In this document: positions 15,763-22,890 of the stretch, piece by piece
How positions within the stretch are numbered: position 1 is the first letter of the stretch
Layout of the letters: each line of letters begins with the position of its first letter
NCBI GenBank assembly: GCA_023387085.1
Contig: JAEWIL010000060.1
Coordinates: forward strand, 1-30,403
From: Pseudomonadota bacterium
GTDB taxonomy: Bacteria; Pseudomonadota; Alphaproteobacteria; Sphingomonadales; Sphingomonadaceae
DNA: 30,403 bases
Direction of reading: 5' to 3'
Made by a program: the position numbers and the translations under genes
The notes under the pieces: model-generated
What the model saw: the letters and a program-made list of their open reading frames with translations, nothing else
Database searches by the model: none
Told to the model about the DNA's origin: nothing

Positions 15763-15777
15763 ATTCCCTACGGGAAT
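15763..15777. promoter_or_regulatory. LysR-type T-N11-A dyad upstream of astC
   Basis: ATTCCC-TAC-GGGAAT is an exact inverted repeat with the T-N11-A layout used by LysR regulators. It lies about 100 bases upstream of the astC start, between that operon and the siderophore receptor stop. The LysR gene at 18255 is a possible partner. Binding is inferred. Confidence 0.4.
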
Positions 15778-15781
15778 AAGT

Positions 15782-15807
15782 CCGGGGCGGGCGCTGGCCC
15801 GCCCCGG
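15782..15807 (-). terminator. Probable terminator after the siderophore-type TonB receptor
   Basis: An 11-pair perfect stem, CCGGGGCGGGC (15782-15792) with GCCCGCCCCGG (15797-15807) and a four-base loop, begins 15 bases after the receptor stop on the minus strand. The following minus-strand bases ACTTATT make only a weak T-rich tail. Confidence 0.65.
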
Positions 15808-15822
15808 CAGTGGGTGGGGCGG

Positions 15823-18123
15823 TCAGAAGAACTTTGTCTCGATCGAGAATTTGACGGTTGAGGGAACGCCCTGCGAGAGGAGCAGTCCTCCGGTCGATCC
15901 CCAATATTTCTTTCCGCCCACATTTTCGGCGCTGATGCGGAAAGTGGTTTCCACGCCGGCAATATCGGTCGCGTATCCCGCCCCCAGATCGAACAGCGTA
16001 TAGCCGGGAATGAACGCCTGGTTCAGCGAGTTAATCGCGCGATTGCCGGTGTGGTAAACCGCGCCGTTGATGCTGAGTCCGGGCAGCCAGTCGCGGAAAC
16101 GATATTCGGTCGCGAGCGAGAAGGTTTGCTTGGCGGCGTTCTCGATCCGGTTGCCGACAATCGTCGGGCTGATCTGCTGGCTTCCATCCGGACCCAGCAC
16201 CGGGTTACCGGCATTGTCGAAAACGAGCAGTGTCGGCGACCCCGATTTGTATTTCGCATCAAGGAACAGCGCACTCGCGTAGACCGACCAGTCGGGCGTC
16301 ACGTTGCCGGTAAAACTGAATTCGAAGCCACGATACGAGGACTTGCCATCCTTTACCCATCGATTGGCGCCATTCACGACCGCCGAATCACGGCTGATAT
16401 CGAAATAGGCCGCTTGGAGCAGCAGTCCGCTCTTCGGCTCCCATTTGATCCCGCCTTCATATTGCGTCGATGCGCTGGGCGGGAGTTGTTCGTTCGCGTT
16501 GACCGTGGTGAGCGGCGCAGCGGGAGTCGATTCAAGGCCTTCGATATAGGTGCCGTAAATGCTGATCGACGAGATCGGCTTCACCACCGCACCGAAAGAC
16601 AGCGAGGTCGGGCTTGCTGAGAAGGTCTTCAGCCCCGTATCGAGACGCTCTTCCTTGTAGTCGGAGATACGAACACCGCCCAATAGCTGCAGCCATTCGC
16701 CGATTTCCATGCGATCGAAAATGAATGCGCCCGTATCGGTGATCTGCGTCGGGTTGTTGAGCCCCGGAAGCGGCTCGCCGAGCTGCGGGATATCGTGCGG
16801 GTCGGTGATGCTCTGGAGACAGGCCGAACGCGTTGCACCGGCTGGCACGGGCGTTGAGGGAAAGCCCGCACCGAGAAGGGCGCCGGTCGTGTTGCTATAA
16901 AAGCAGGTTTGTGCCGTGCTTGCCGACGAACGGTTGGCACGGATATTCTGGGACACGCCGATCAAAAGTTCGTGCTTCACCCCGAAGGTTTCGAACGCAC
17001 CCGCGATTTCCGCGCGATAGTTCTGGTTCTTGAACTTTGCGACGGGCTGATAACTTATCGAAATCGGAAATTCGCCCACCGGCCCACGGAGCGGGTTCGT
17101 ATTGGGATTGTTCGGATCAAGCGTGTTGAAATGCCGCCCGCGCTGAACCTGCGACAAGCCGGCGCTCGCGACAAATTCCCAGGACGGACTGAATTTCCAG
17201 ATCACCTTGCCCAGCAGGTTCGTAGCTTCGGTCCGGTTGGCCGCCCAGTCCGGGCCGAAATTCGTGTGAGGATCGATGAGTGCGGGAAGCGCGATACCCG
17301 TATCGGGGTTGTCGACCGTCAGGACAGGCGTTCTGATGAAGCGATAAATACCCGGCTCGTTCACCTTCTTGAAGATGTGTTCGCCATCGATCTGAAAGGT
17401 CAGCGTATCGGTCGGCTTGATATCGAAGGCGCCGGCGAGCACGGTCCGTGTGCCCCTGGTATGGTCGATGCCCGAGTCCGGACGATCGTACACGGCGTTG
17501 ATACGATATCCGAGGATGCCCGTGGTGCCGCCGAAATCGACATGGCCGCCGATCCGGCCGTGGCTGTTGCCGAAGATCTTCATCGCCAGCAGCGGACTCT
17601 GCGTCGGCCGCTTCATCGTCAGATTGATGATACCCGACGGCGTCGTAAACCCGTAATAGAGCGCCGAAGCGCCCTTCAAGGCTTCAACGCGTTCCTTGTC
17701 CTCGAGCGGCAGGTCGGTCAAATTGATGATCGGCAGCGTGCCGTTGAGGCGATAATTGCCTCGATTTTCCACGTCGATGCCGCGGATCGCGAGGTTATTG
17801 TAAACGGTCGGCGAAGTTTGCGAGGTCGTCACGCCGGCGGTGTTACGGAGCGCATCAATCAAACTGCTCGCCTGCTGGGTATCGAGAACATCGCGCGGGA
17901 TCACCGCGATGGTGAGTGGCGTGTCGAGTTGCTTTGCACCGCGGAAGCTGCCCACCTGGACCAGTTGGGTACCCGTGCGGTCGGCGTTTACGACGATTTC
18001 GTCGAGCACCGGTCCCCCGCTTTCCGCGGCGGCTTCCGCTTCCTGCGCGAAAGCCAACGAAGGCGCCATTGCCGCGCTCAGCGCGGCCCCCGTAAAGAGC
18101 AATGTTTTATGCATTTTAATCAT
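15823..18123 (-). CDS. TonB-dependent siderophore-type receptor
   Basis: A 766-residue outer membrane receptor of the TonB-dependent siderophore group. The signal peptide ends near LAFAQ (residue 27). A TonB-box-like DEIVVNADRTG follows, then the plug: KQLDTPLTIAVIPRDVLDTQ, LAIRGIDVENRGNYRLNG, KERVEALKGASALYYGFTTP and SGIINLTMKRPT, all typical of ferric-siderophore receptors. The barrel ends in FSIETKFF, with the terminal aromatic needed for outer membrane assembly. ATG 18123 has GGAGGGAA upstream. It is divergent from a LysR regulator and close to a PepSY membrane protein, a family that includes a ferrisiderophore reductase. The ligand could be a siderophore or another metal chelate; no clear Fur box is seen in its 131-base upstream region. 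Confidence 0.93.
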   Translation of the reverse strand: MIKMHKTLLFTGAALSAAMAPSLAFAQEAEAAAESGGPVLDEIVVNADRTGTQLVQVGSFRGAKQLDTPLTIAVIPRDVLDTQQASSLIDALRNTAGVTTSQTSPTVYNNLAIRGIDVENRGNYRLNGTLPIINLTDLPLEDKERVEALKGASALYYGFTTPSGIINLTMKRPTQSPLLAMKIFGNSHGRIGGHVDFGGTTGILGYRINAVYDRPDSGIDHTRGTRTVLAGAFDIKPTDTLTFQIDGEHIFKKVNEPGIYRFIRTPVLTVDNPDTGIALPALIDPHTNFGPDWAANRTEATNLLGKVIWKFSPSWEFVASAGLSQVQRGRHFNTLDPNNPNTNPLRGPVGEFPISISYQPVAKFKNQNYRAEIAGAFETFGVKHELLIGVSQNIRANRSSASTAQTCFYSNTTGALLGAGFPSTPVPAGATRSACLQSITDPHDIPQLGEPLPGLNNPTQITDTGAFIFDRMEIGEWLQLLGGVRISDYKEERLDTGLKTFSASPTSLSFGAVVKPISSISIYGTYIEGLESTPAAPLTTVNANEQLPPSASTQYEGGIKWEPKSGLLLQAAYFDISRDSAVVNGANRWVKDGKSSYRGFEFSFTGNVTPDWSVYASALFLDAKYKSGSPTLLVFDNAGNPVLGPDGSQQISPTIVGNRIENAAKQTFSLATEYRFRDWLPGLSINGAVYHTGNRAINSLNQAFIPGYTLFDLGAGYATDIAGVETTFRISAENVGGKKYWGSTGGLLLSQGVPSTVKFSIETKFF

Positions 18124-18174
18124 GATAACTTCCCTCCAAAATGTTCCGGACCCTGACTAGCGGGAGGATTTCCT

Positions 18175-18219
18175 GATTTTCCCCGCCAAAACCCTCACAA
18201 ATCGCACAATTGGAAAATC
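18175..18219. promoter_or_regulatory. Inverted repeat between the siderophore receptor and LysR genes
   Basis: GATTTTCC (18175-18182) and GGAAAATC (18212-18219) are exact reverse complements 29 bases apart in the divergent intergenic region, with a related GGATTTCC just before at 18167-18174. LysR regulators commonly bind such divergent spaces to control themselves and the opposite gene. Assignment to the adjacent LysR is inference. Confidence 0.35.
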
Positions 18220-18254
18220 CTGTCTTGTGAACAATCCGCATGTAAGTATGATTC

Positions 18255-19163
18255 ATGCTCATGAACGAGCACGCCCGCCGCTTGCTGCCGCCAATGGCCG
18301 CCCTTCACAGCTTCATGGCCGCCGCGCGCCACGGCAGCTTCTCCAAGGCGGCCGTCGAAATCGGCCTCACCCAAAGCGCGGTGAGTCGGCAGGTCGCGAC
18401 GCTCGAGGACTGGCTCCAGACCTCGTTGTTCGACCGCGCCGGCCGTCGCGTCCAGCTCAGCGCCGACGGCCGCGCCTATGCCGATGCGATCGGTCCGGCC
18501 CTCGCGGCGATTCGGGTCGCAACGGCGCGGGCGCTCGCCGAACCGGCCGAAACCGCGCTGCGTATCGCGACGCTGCCGACCTTCGGCATGCGTTGGCTCG
18601 CGCCGAGGCTGGGGCAATTGACCCGCGACATGCCCGAGCTGGTGATCGAGTTCGCCGCGCGCAGCCACGAGTTCGACTTCGAGGACGAAAGGTTCGACGC
18701 GGCAGTCCATTACGGCCTGCCAACCTGGCCTGGCGCCGAGCATGACCTGCTGTTTCGCGAGCGAGCCATCCCCGTGATCGCTCCGCGCCTGCTCGACGAA
18801 CATCCGGTCACCGCGCCGCGCGATCTGCTTCATTTTCCGCTTCTCGTTCAGGCCGAACGCCGCGATGCGTGGCGACTGTGGCTGCATCATATGGGGGTGC
18901 CGGTCGACGGCATGATCGCAGGGCCGACTTTCGAACATTTCCTGATGCTCGCGCAGGCCGCGGTCGCGGGCGCAGGCGTCGCCCTGCTCCCCAGCTTCAT
19001 GATCGAACCCGAACTCGAATCGGGCGCGCTTGTCTGTCCGTTCGACCAAGCGGTGGTCGGTGAAGCGGCCTATTATCTTGTCTATCCGGCGGAGCGCTTG
19101 AACAGTCCGCTGTTCGCGCGGCTGCGCGAGTGGATCCTCGCCGAAGCGGCAGGGCAAGGCTGA
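18255..19163 (+). CDS. LysR family transcriptional regulator (GcvA-like)
   Basis: A 302-residue LysR regulator. The helix-turn-helix spans about residues 14-75: ALHSFMAAARHGSFSKAAVE, then IGLTQSAVSRQVATLEDWLQ and LFDRAGRRVQLSADG. The effector domain follows (LRIATLPTFGMRWLAPRLGQ; FDAAVHYGLPTWPG), with the W-LAPRL block that marks the GcvA/AmpR-like subgroup. It is divergent from the siderophore-type receptor and its stop is 11 bases from the convergent astA stop. Likely targets are the receptor or the flanking ast genes. The start could be ATG 18255 or ATG 18261, as no strong ribosome-binding site is visible. Confidence 0.93.
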   Translation: MLMNEHARRLLPPMAALHSFMAAARHGSFSKAAVEIGLTQSAVSRQVATLEDWLQTSLFDRAGRRVQLSADGRAYADAIGPALAAIRVATARALAEPAETALRIATLPTFGMRWLAPRLGQLTRDMPELVIEFAARSHEFDFEDERFDAAVHYGLPTWPGAEHDLLFRERAIPVIAPRLLDEHPVTAPRDLLHFPLLVQAERRDAWRLWLHHMGVPVDGMIAGPTFEHFLMLAQAAVAGAGVALLPSFMIEPELESGALVCPFDQAVVGEAAYYLVYPAERLNSPLFARLREWILAEAAGQG

Positions 19164-19174
19164 TTGCCGCACGA

Positions 19175-20206
19175 TCATACGCCCATGTCCAATTGAACCG
19201 GCGACGAGCGGAGTTGCTCGCCGCGATCGGCGCCAAGCGCCCGGACGACATCGTCGCTCAGCGCGATCTCGCCCGGAGCGGGCCGGGCCGCCGCCAGGGT
19301 GACACGGAAGCGGTCGAGATCGCCGGTGCAGATCAGGTAGTCACGCGCGCCGGGCACAAAATTGGACGAGAGCGTCACCGGCAGACCGCAACGCGACAAT
19401 CGCACTGTCGCGATCTGGTCGCGGTCGCAATGCACCTGCGGCCCGACGTCGAACACGTCGACATAGCCTTCGTAGCGGAAACCTTCCTGCACCAGCATCG
19501 CCCTTGCCGGCGCACTGGCATCGTGCGGGCGACCGATAACGGCGCGTGCCTTATCGGGGAGCAGATCGATATAGACCGGATGCTTGGGCAGCAGTTCAGC
19601 GATGAAATCGGCGCCGCGCACTGCGCTCAGCCGGTCGGCGGTCGCGAAATCCATGTTGAAGAAGCGCGCGCCGACTGCATCCCAGAACGGATTGCGTCCA
19701 TCGGCATCCTGCCAGCCGCGCATTTCGGCCATGAGGAGCGGCGCGAACAGGTCGGGCCGCGACGCGACGAGCATGTAGCGCGCCCGCGCGAGCAGCCGCC
19801 CTGCCCCGCTGCCCTTCTCGCTCGGCCGCACCGCGAGCGTTCCGACCTCGGTCGTGCCGGTATAGTCGTTGGCGAGCGTCAGCATCTCGACGTCGCAACT
19901 GGCGCCGACGGCCTGGCTGCGCTGGACGAGACGGATGCGCTTGTAAGAAAAGAAGCCGAACGGCGCGCCAACCGACGGATAGAGCGCCGAAGTGCCGAGC
20001 AGCCGGCCCTCGGCATCTTCGAGAACCAACATATAATGCGCATCGGCGCGCTCGATATTGCCGGCAAAGCTCGCGACCGACCGCTCGACCTTTTCGGCGA
20101 GCGCTTCGCGGTCGGCGGGCAGCGTCGTCATCCCGGGTCCGAGGGTCTCGGCAAGGTCGACAAGCGCCGCGAGATCGCGTGTTTCGATTGGCCGGACAAC
20201 ACGCAT
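19175..20206 (-). CDS. astA: Arginine N-succinyltransferase
   Basis: The first enzyme of the AST pathway; it transfers succinyl from succinyl-CoA to the alpha-amino group of arginine. The 343 residues match the AstA family throughout: VRPIETRDLAALVDLAETLG, GPGMTTLPADREAL, LYPSVGAPFGFFSYK, EVGTLAVRPSEKGSGAGRLL in the acetyltransferase-fold CoA region, and HPVYIDLLPDKARAVIGRPH followed by FRYEGYVDVFDVGPQV. ATG 20206 overlaps the PepSY stop in TGATG, which decides the start over the GTG one codon upstream. Here astA sits in an operon separate from astC-astD, behind an M20 peptidase and a PepSY protein. That suggests it handles arginine freed from peptides. Confidence 0.94.
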   Translation of the reverse strand: MRVVRPIETRDLAALVDLAETLGPGMTTLPADREALAEKVERSVASFAGNIERADAHYMLVLEDAEGRLLGTSALYPSVGAPFGFFSYKRIRLVQRSQAVGASCDVEMLTLANDYTGTTEVGTLAVRPSEKGSGAGRLLARARYMLVASRPDLFAPLLMAEMRGWQDADGRNPFWDAVGARFFNMDFATADRLSAVRGADFIAELLPKHPVYIDLLPDKARAVIGRPHDASAPARAMLVQEGFRYEGYVDVFDVGPQVHCDRDQIATVRLSRCGLPVTLSSNFVPGARDYLICTGDLDRFRVTLAAARPAPGEIALSDDVVRALGADRGEQLRSSPVQLDMGV

Positions 20207-21330
20207 CACGCGCCCTCCGCCATCGCGGGCATATTCACGGCGCTATTGCGCTTTCGGAGCCGCGACGTCCGCGAAAACCACAGCCAAAGCCCGCTGACCG
20301 AAAGCCCGGCAAGCGACAGGCCCGTAATCACCATCAAAAGCCGGGTAGCGGTGCCCCCGAACATTCCGGAATGGAGCGTGATCAACCAGTCGACGATCTC
20401 GGTCCCCACGGGCAGCGCGCCCGACACATAGTGGCCGACGTCGCTGCCGTCGTAGCGGTTATAGTAGATTTGCTTGGCGCCCTCGGCGCGGACGGTGAGA
20501 TCGCTTTCGAGGAAGATCGCCGCAACGCGGCCTTCATCCGAAAAGCGGATCTGGCGGAGCGCGGTCGCGCCATATTCGGCGCGCGCCTTGGCGACGAGAC
20601 GATCGAGCGGAACCATCGCCGCGCCCGGCTGTGCGTGAACTTTCGGCGCCGGCTTGTCGGTCACCGGGGTGACGGTCTGCAGCACATTACGAAAGCCGGG
20701 TTTCCATACCATCAGCACGCCGGTGGTCGCCGACATGACGAGCACCACCGCGGCGATCGCGCCGCCCGCCCGGTGGAGGGTCCGCCATTTGAGGTCGGCG
20801 CCTCGATCCGTGACGACCTTGAATCCCTGCTTCAATCGTTTGCGTCCCGGCCACCAGACGATCGGGCCGACGAGCACGAGGAACAGCAGCCCCAGCCCTT
20901 CGATCCCGACGATCGTCTCTCCGACCGGGCCTGCGAGCAGGCTGTCGTGGACGAGGAAAATCCATTCGCCCGGCCATGACGCGAGCGACCCGTCGCGCAC
21001 GATCGCGCCGCGATAGGGATCGACTGCGGTCAGCCAGCGCGTGCCGTCCTTCGCGACCAGCTTGAACAGCACCGCGCCGTCATCCCACGCCGAAAATTCG
21101 GCGCGGTTGATCGTCGCTCCCTCGTGGCGCGCCTCGACGGCATCCATGAGCACCTGTACCGGCACGCGCGTGGCGACCGGCTCCACGACCAGTGCCGGAT
21201 GGATCAGGCGTTCGATTTCATCGCGAAAGACCAACGATGCGCCGCTGAGCCCCTGCACCGTCAGCAACAGTGCGAGGGTGAGGCCGACCCAGCGATGAAG
21301 CTTCAGCAGCCGGGGCTTCCATGCCTTCAT
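20206..21330 (-). CDS. PepSY-associated transmembrane protein
   Basis: A 374-residue inner membrane protein of the PepSY_TM family, with four membrane segments at about 14-35, 139-160, 188-209 and 331-352. PepSY-like periplasmic domains lie between 40 and 130 and between 215 and 320. Histidines His12 (LHRWVG), His128 (VHDSLL), His187 (LHRAGG) and His320 (LHSGMFGG) sit at the membrane edges, the arrangement seen in the heme-containing ferrisiderophore reductase FoxB. A redox role with the siderophore-type receptor nearby is therefore plausible. It is coupled on both sides: its ATG overlaps the M20 stop (ATGA) and its stop overlaps the astA start. A role linked to peptide handling cannot be ruled out. 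Confidence 0.88.
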   Translation of the reverse strand: MKAWKPRLLKLHRWVGLTLALLLTVQGLSGASLVFRDEIERLIHPALVVEPVATRVPVQVLMDAVEARHEGATINRAEFSAWDDGAVLFKLVAKDGTRWLTAVDPYRGAIVRDGSLASWPGEWIFLVHDSLLAGPVGETIVGIEGLGLLFLVLVGPIVWWPGRKRLKQGFKVVTDRGADLKWRTLHRAGGAIAAVVLVMSATTGVLMVWKPGFRNVLQTVTPVTDKPAPKVHAQPGAAMVPLDRLVAKARAEYGATALRQIRFSDEGRVAAIFLESDLTVRAEGAKQIYYNRYDGSDVGHYVSGALPVGTEIVDWLITLHSGMFGGTATRLLMVITGLSLAGLSVSGLWLWFSRTSRLRKRNSAVNMPAMAEGA

Positions 21331-22757
21331 CGTGCGCTCGCGTAAATCTTGACGAGGCGGTGGAGGAACTGGCGTGCGTCATAGAGCGACTTCACGCGCA
21401 CGCGCTCGTTGAGCCCGTGGACACCATTGCCGTCCGGATCGACAAAAATCGCGGAAATGCCGTAGGTCGGGATACCCGCCGCCATCAGGAAGCGGCCATC
21501 GGTCGCCCCGGTGCTGAGGTTCGGTATCACCGGCACCCCTGGCCACATTTCGGCAACGAGCTTTTCGACCGGCTTCATGATTTCGGGGGTCAGCGGCGGC
21601 GGAGCGGAGACCGGGCCGGGCTCGTCGGCGAGTGTGATCACGATCCGCGGATCGGCGACAACCTCCACCAGCGTCTTGTGGATTGCGTCGATCGAGGTAC
21701 CCGGCAGGATGCGGCAGTTGATCGTCGCCTGCGCGCGCTGCGGCACCGCGTTCGGCGCGTGCCCGCCCGTCACCAGCGTGTTGGTGCAGGTCGTGCGGAT
21801 CATAGCGTTCCACACAGGATCGGCCTTGCTTAAAAGGTCGAGCGCGGCGGCATCGTCGGCGCCCGAGCCGACAAGGCGCATCGCATCGCCCTTCGCGCCC
21901 GGATAGAGCGGCGCCGAACGCGCGAAGAAATTGCGCACCGCATCGCCCGGCATCGCCGGAAAATGATAATTGCCCGTCCGTGCCAGCGCTTCGGACAGGC
22001 GGGTGATCGGATTGTCGGCGTGCGGTCGCGCGCTGTGGCCGCCCGGTCCGCTCGTGACGAGGGTGAAATCCTGGTAGATTTTCTCGCCCGCCTGAACGCC
22101 GAAAGTGCGCGGCACCCCCTTGTCGTCGAGCCAGCCCTTGCCGCCCTCGTTGATCGCAAAACCAGCCTTCAGCGTCTCGGGCTCGGTAGCGAGCAGATAT
22201 TCGACCCCGTCGAAGGTCGCGTCGGTTTCCTCACCGCACGTCAGCGCGACCTTGACCGTGCGGCGCGGTTTGAATTTTTCCTCGCGATAGCGGACCAGCA
22301 AGTCGACGAAGATCGCGGCCATCGCCTTGTCGTCGATTGCACCGCGCGCGAAGAAATAGCCATCCTCCTCGACCAGCTTGAACGGGTCGCGCTCCCAATC
22401 CTCGCGCTTCGCCTCGACGACATCGATATGCGCGACGAGGAGGACAGCCGGCGCCTTTGGATCGCTGCCCGGAATTTCGCCGACGAGATTGCCGAACTTG
22501 GGGAACTTCTCGGGCACCACGACGCGGAACTGGCTTTGGGAATAGCCTGCGGCCACGAGTCGCGCCTTCATCCGGCCCGCCGCGAGTGTGCAGTCGCCGT
22601 TCGAGAGCGAGGTGTCGGTCTCGATCAGTTCCTTGTAGGTTTCGCGGAAGCGGTCGCGGCCGGCGTCGGCCTGCGCATGTGCCGATACGGACGACACCAG
22701 ACAAGCAGCGACCACCGCGCGGGACAATGAGGTACGGATGACGCCAAATGGACGCAC
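21327..22757 (-). CDS. Exported M20 family metallopeptidase
   Basis: A 476-residue zinc peptidase of the M20 (carboxypeptidase G2 / dipeptidase) family, exported by a signal peptide that ends near SAHAQA (residue 30). Metal and catalytic residues are present: His110 and Asp112 in VAHIDVVEA, Asp142-Asp143 in GAIDDKA, Glu176-Glu177 in CGEETD, Glu204 in NEGG. The dimerisation domain follows (SGPGGHSARPHADNPITRLS), with the C-terminal metal histidine in GVHGLNER. The start is a GTG at 22757, supported by GGAGGGAA about nine bases upstream and the signal peptide. It should release amino acids from peptides in the periplasm; with astA two genes later, arginine-containing peptides are a reasonable guess. 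It is too unlike AstE to supply succinylglutamate desuccinylase. Confidence 0.92.
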   Translation of the reverse strand: MRPFGVIRTSLSRAVVAACLVSSVSAHAQADAGRDRFRETYKELIETDTSLSNGDCTLAAGRMKARLVAAGYSQSQFRVVVPEKFPKFGNLVGEIPGSDPKAPAVLLVAHIDVVEAKREDWERDPFKLVEEDGYFFARGAIDDKAMAAIFVDLLVRYREEKFKPRRTVKVALTCGEETDATFDGVEYLLATEPETLKAGFAINEGGKGWLDDKGVPRTFGVQAGEKIYQDFTLVTSGPGGHSARPHADNPITRLSEALARTGNYHFPAMPGDAVRNFFARSAPLYPGAKGDAMRLVGSGADDAAALDLLSKADPVWNAMIRTTCTNTLVTGGHAPNAVPQRAQATINCRILPGTSIDAIHKTLVEVVADPRIVITLADEPGPVSAPPPLTPEIMKPVEKLVAEMWPGVPVIPNLSTGATDGRFLMAAGIPTYGISAIFVDPDGNGVHGLNERVRVKSLYDARQFLHRLVKIYASAR

Positions 22758-22860
22758 GAAAAATTCCCTCCCTGAAGGTCCAACAAGACTGTTATGCGGG
22801 CTGCGCCCCGCGCTCGCCCTTGATGGGCGATGTTTGTGAGAGGGAGCCTATGCCGGCTTC

Positions 22861-22878
22861 CTGTCACAGCGCTGTCAC
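22861..22878 (-). promoter_or_regulatory. Tandem CTGTCAC site upstream of the M20-PepSY-astA operon
   Basis: CTGTCAC-AGCG-CTGTCAC on the plus strand, which reads GTGACAG-N4-GTGACAG towards the M20 gene. It lies 103 bases before the GTG start and just past the histidine kinase stop. It is one of four matching sites with an 11-base period. The 133-base gap also holds a six-pair hairpin at 22814-22830. Confidence 0.7.
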
Positions 22879-22890
22879 GTTGCAGCGAGG

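Noticed and set aside
21327..22757. M20 peptidase as the missing AstE (succinylglutamate desuccinylase)
   Set aside because: AstE belongs to the M14-like AstE/AspA family and is cytoplasmic; this protein has M20 motifs and a signal peptide.
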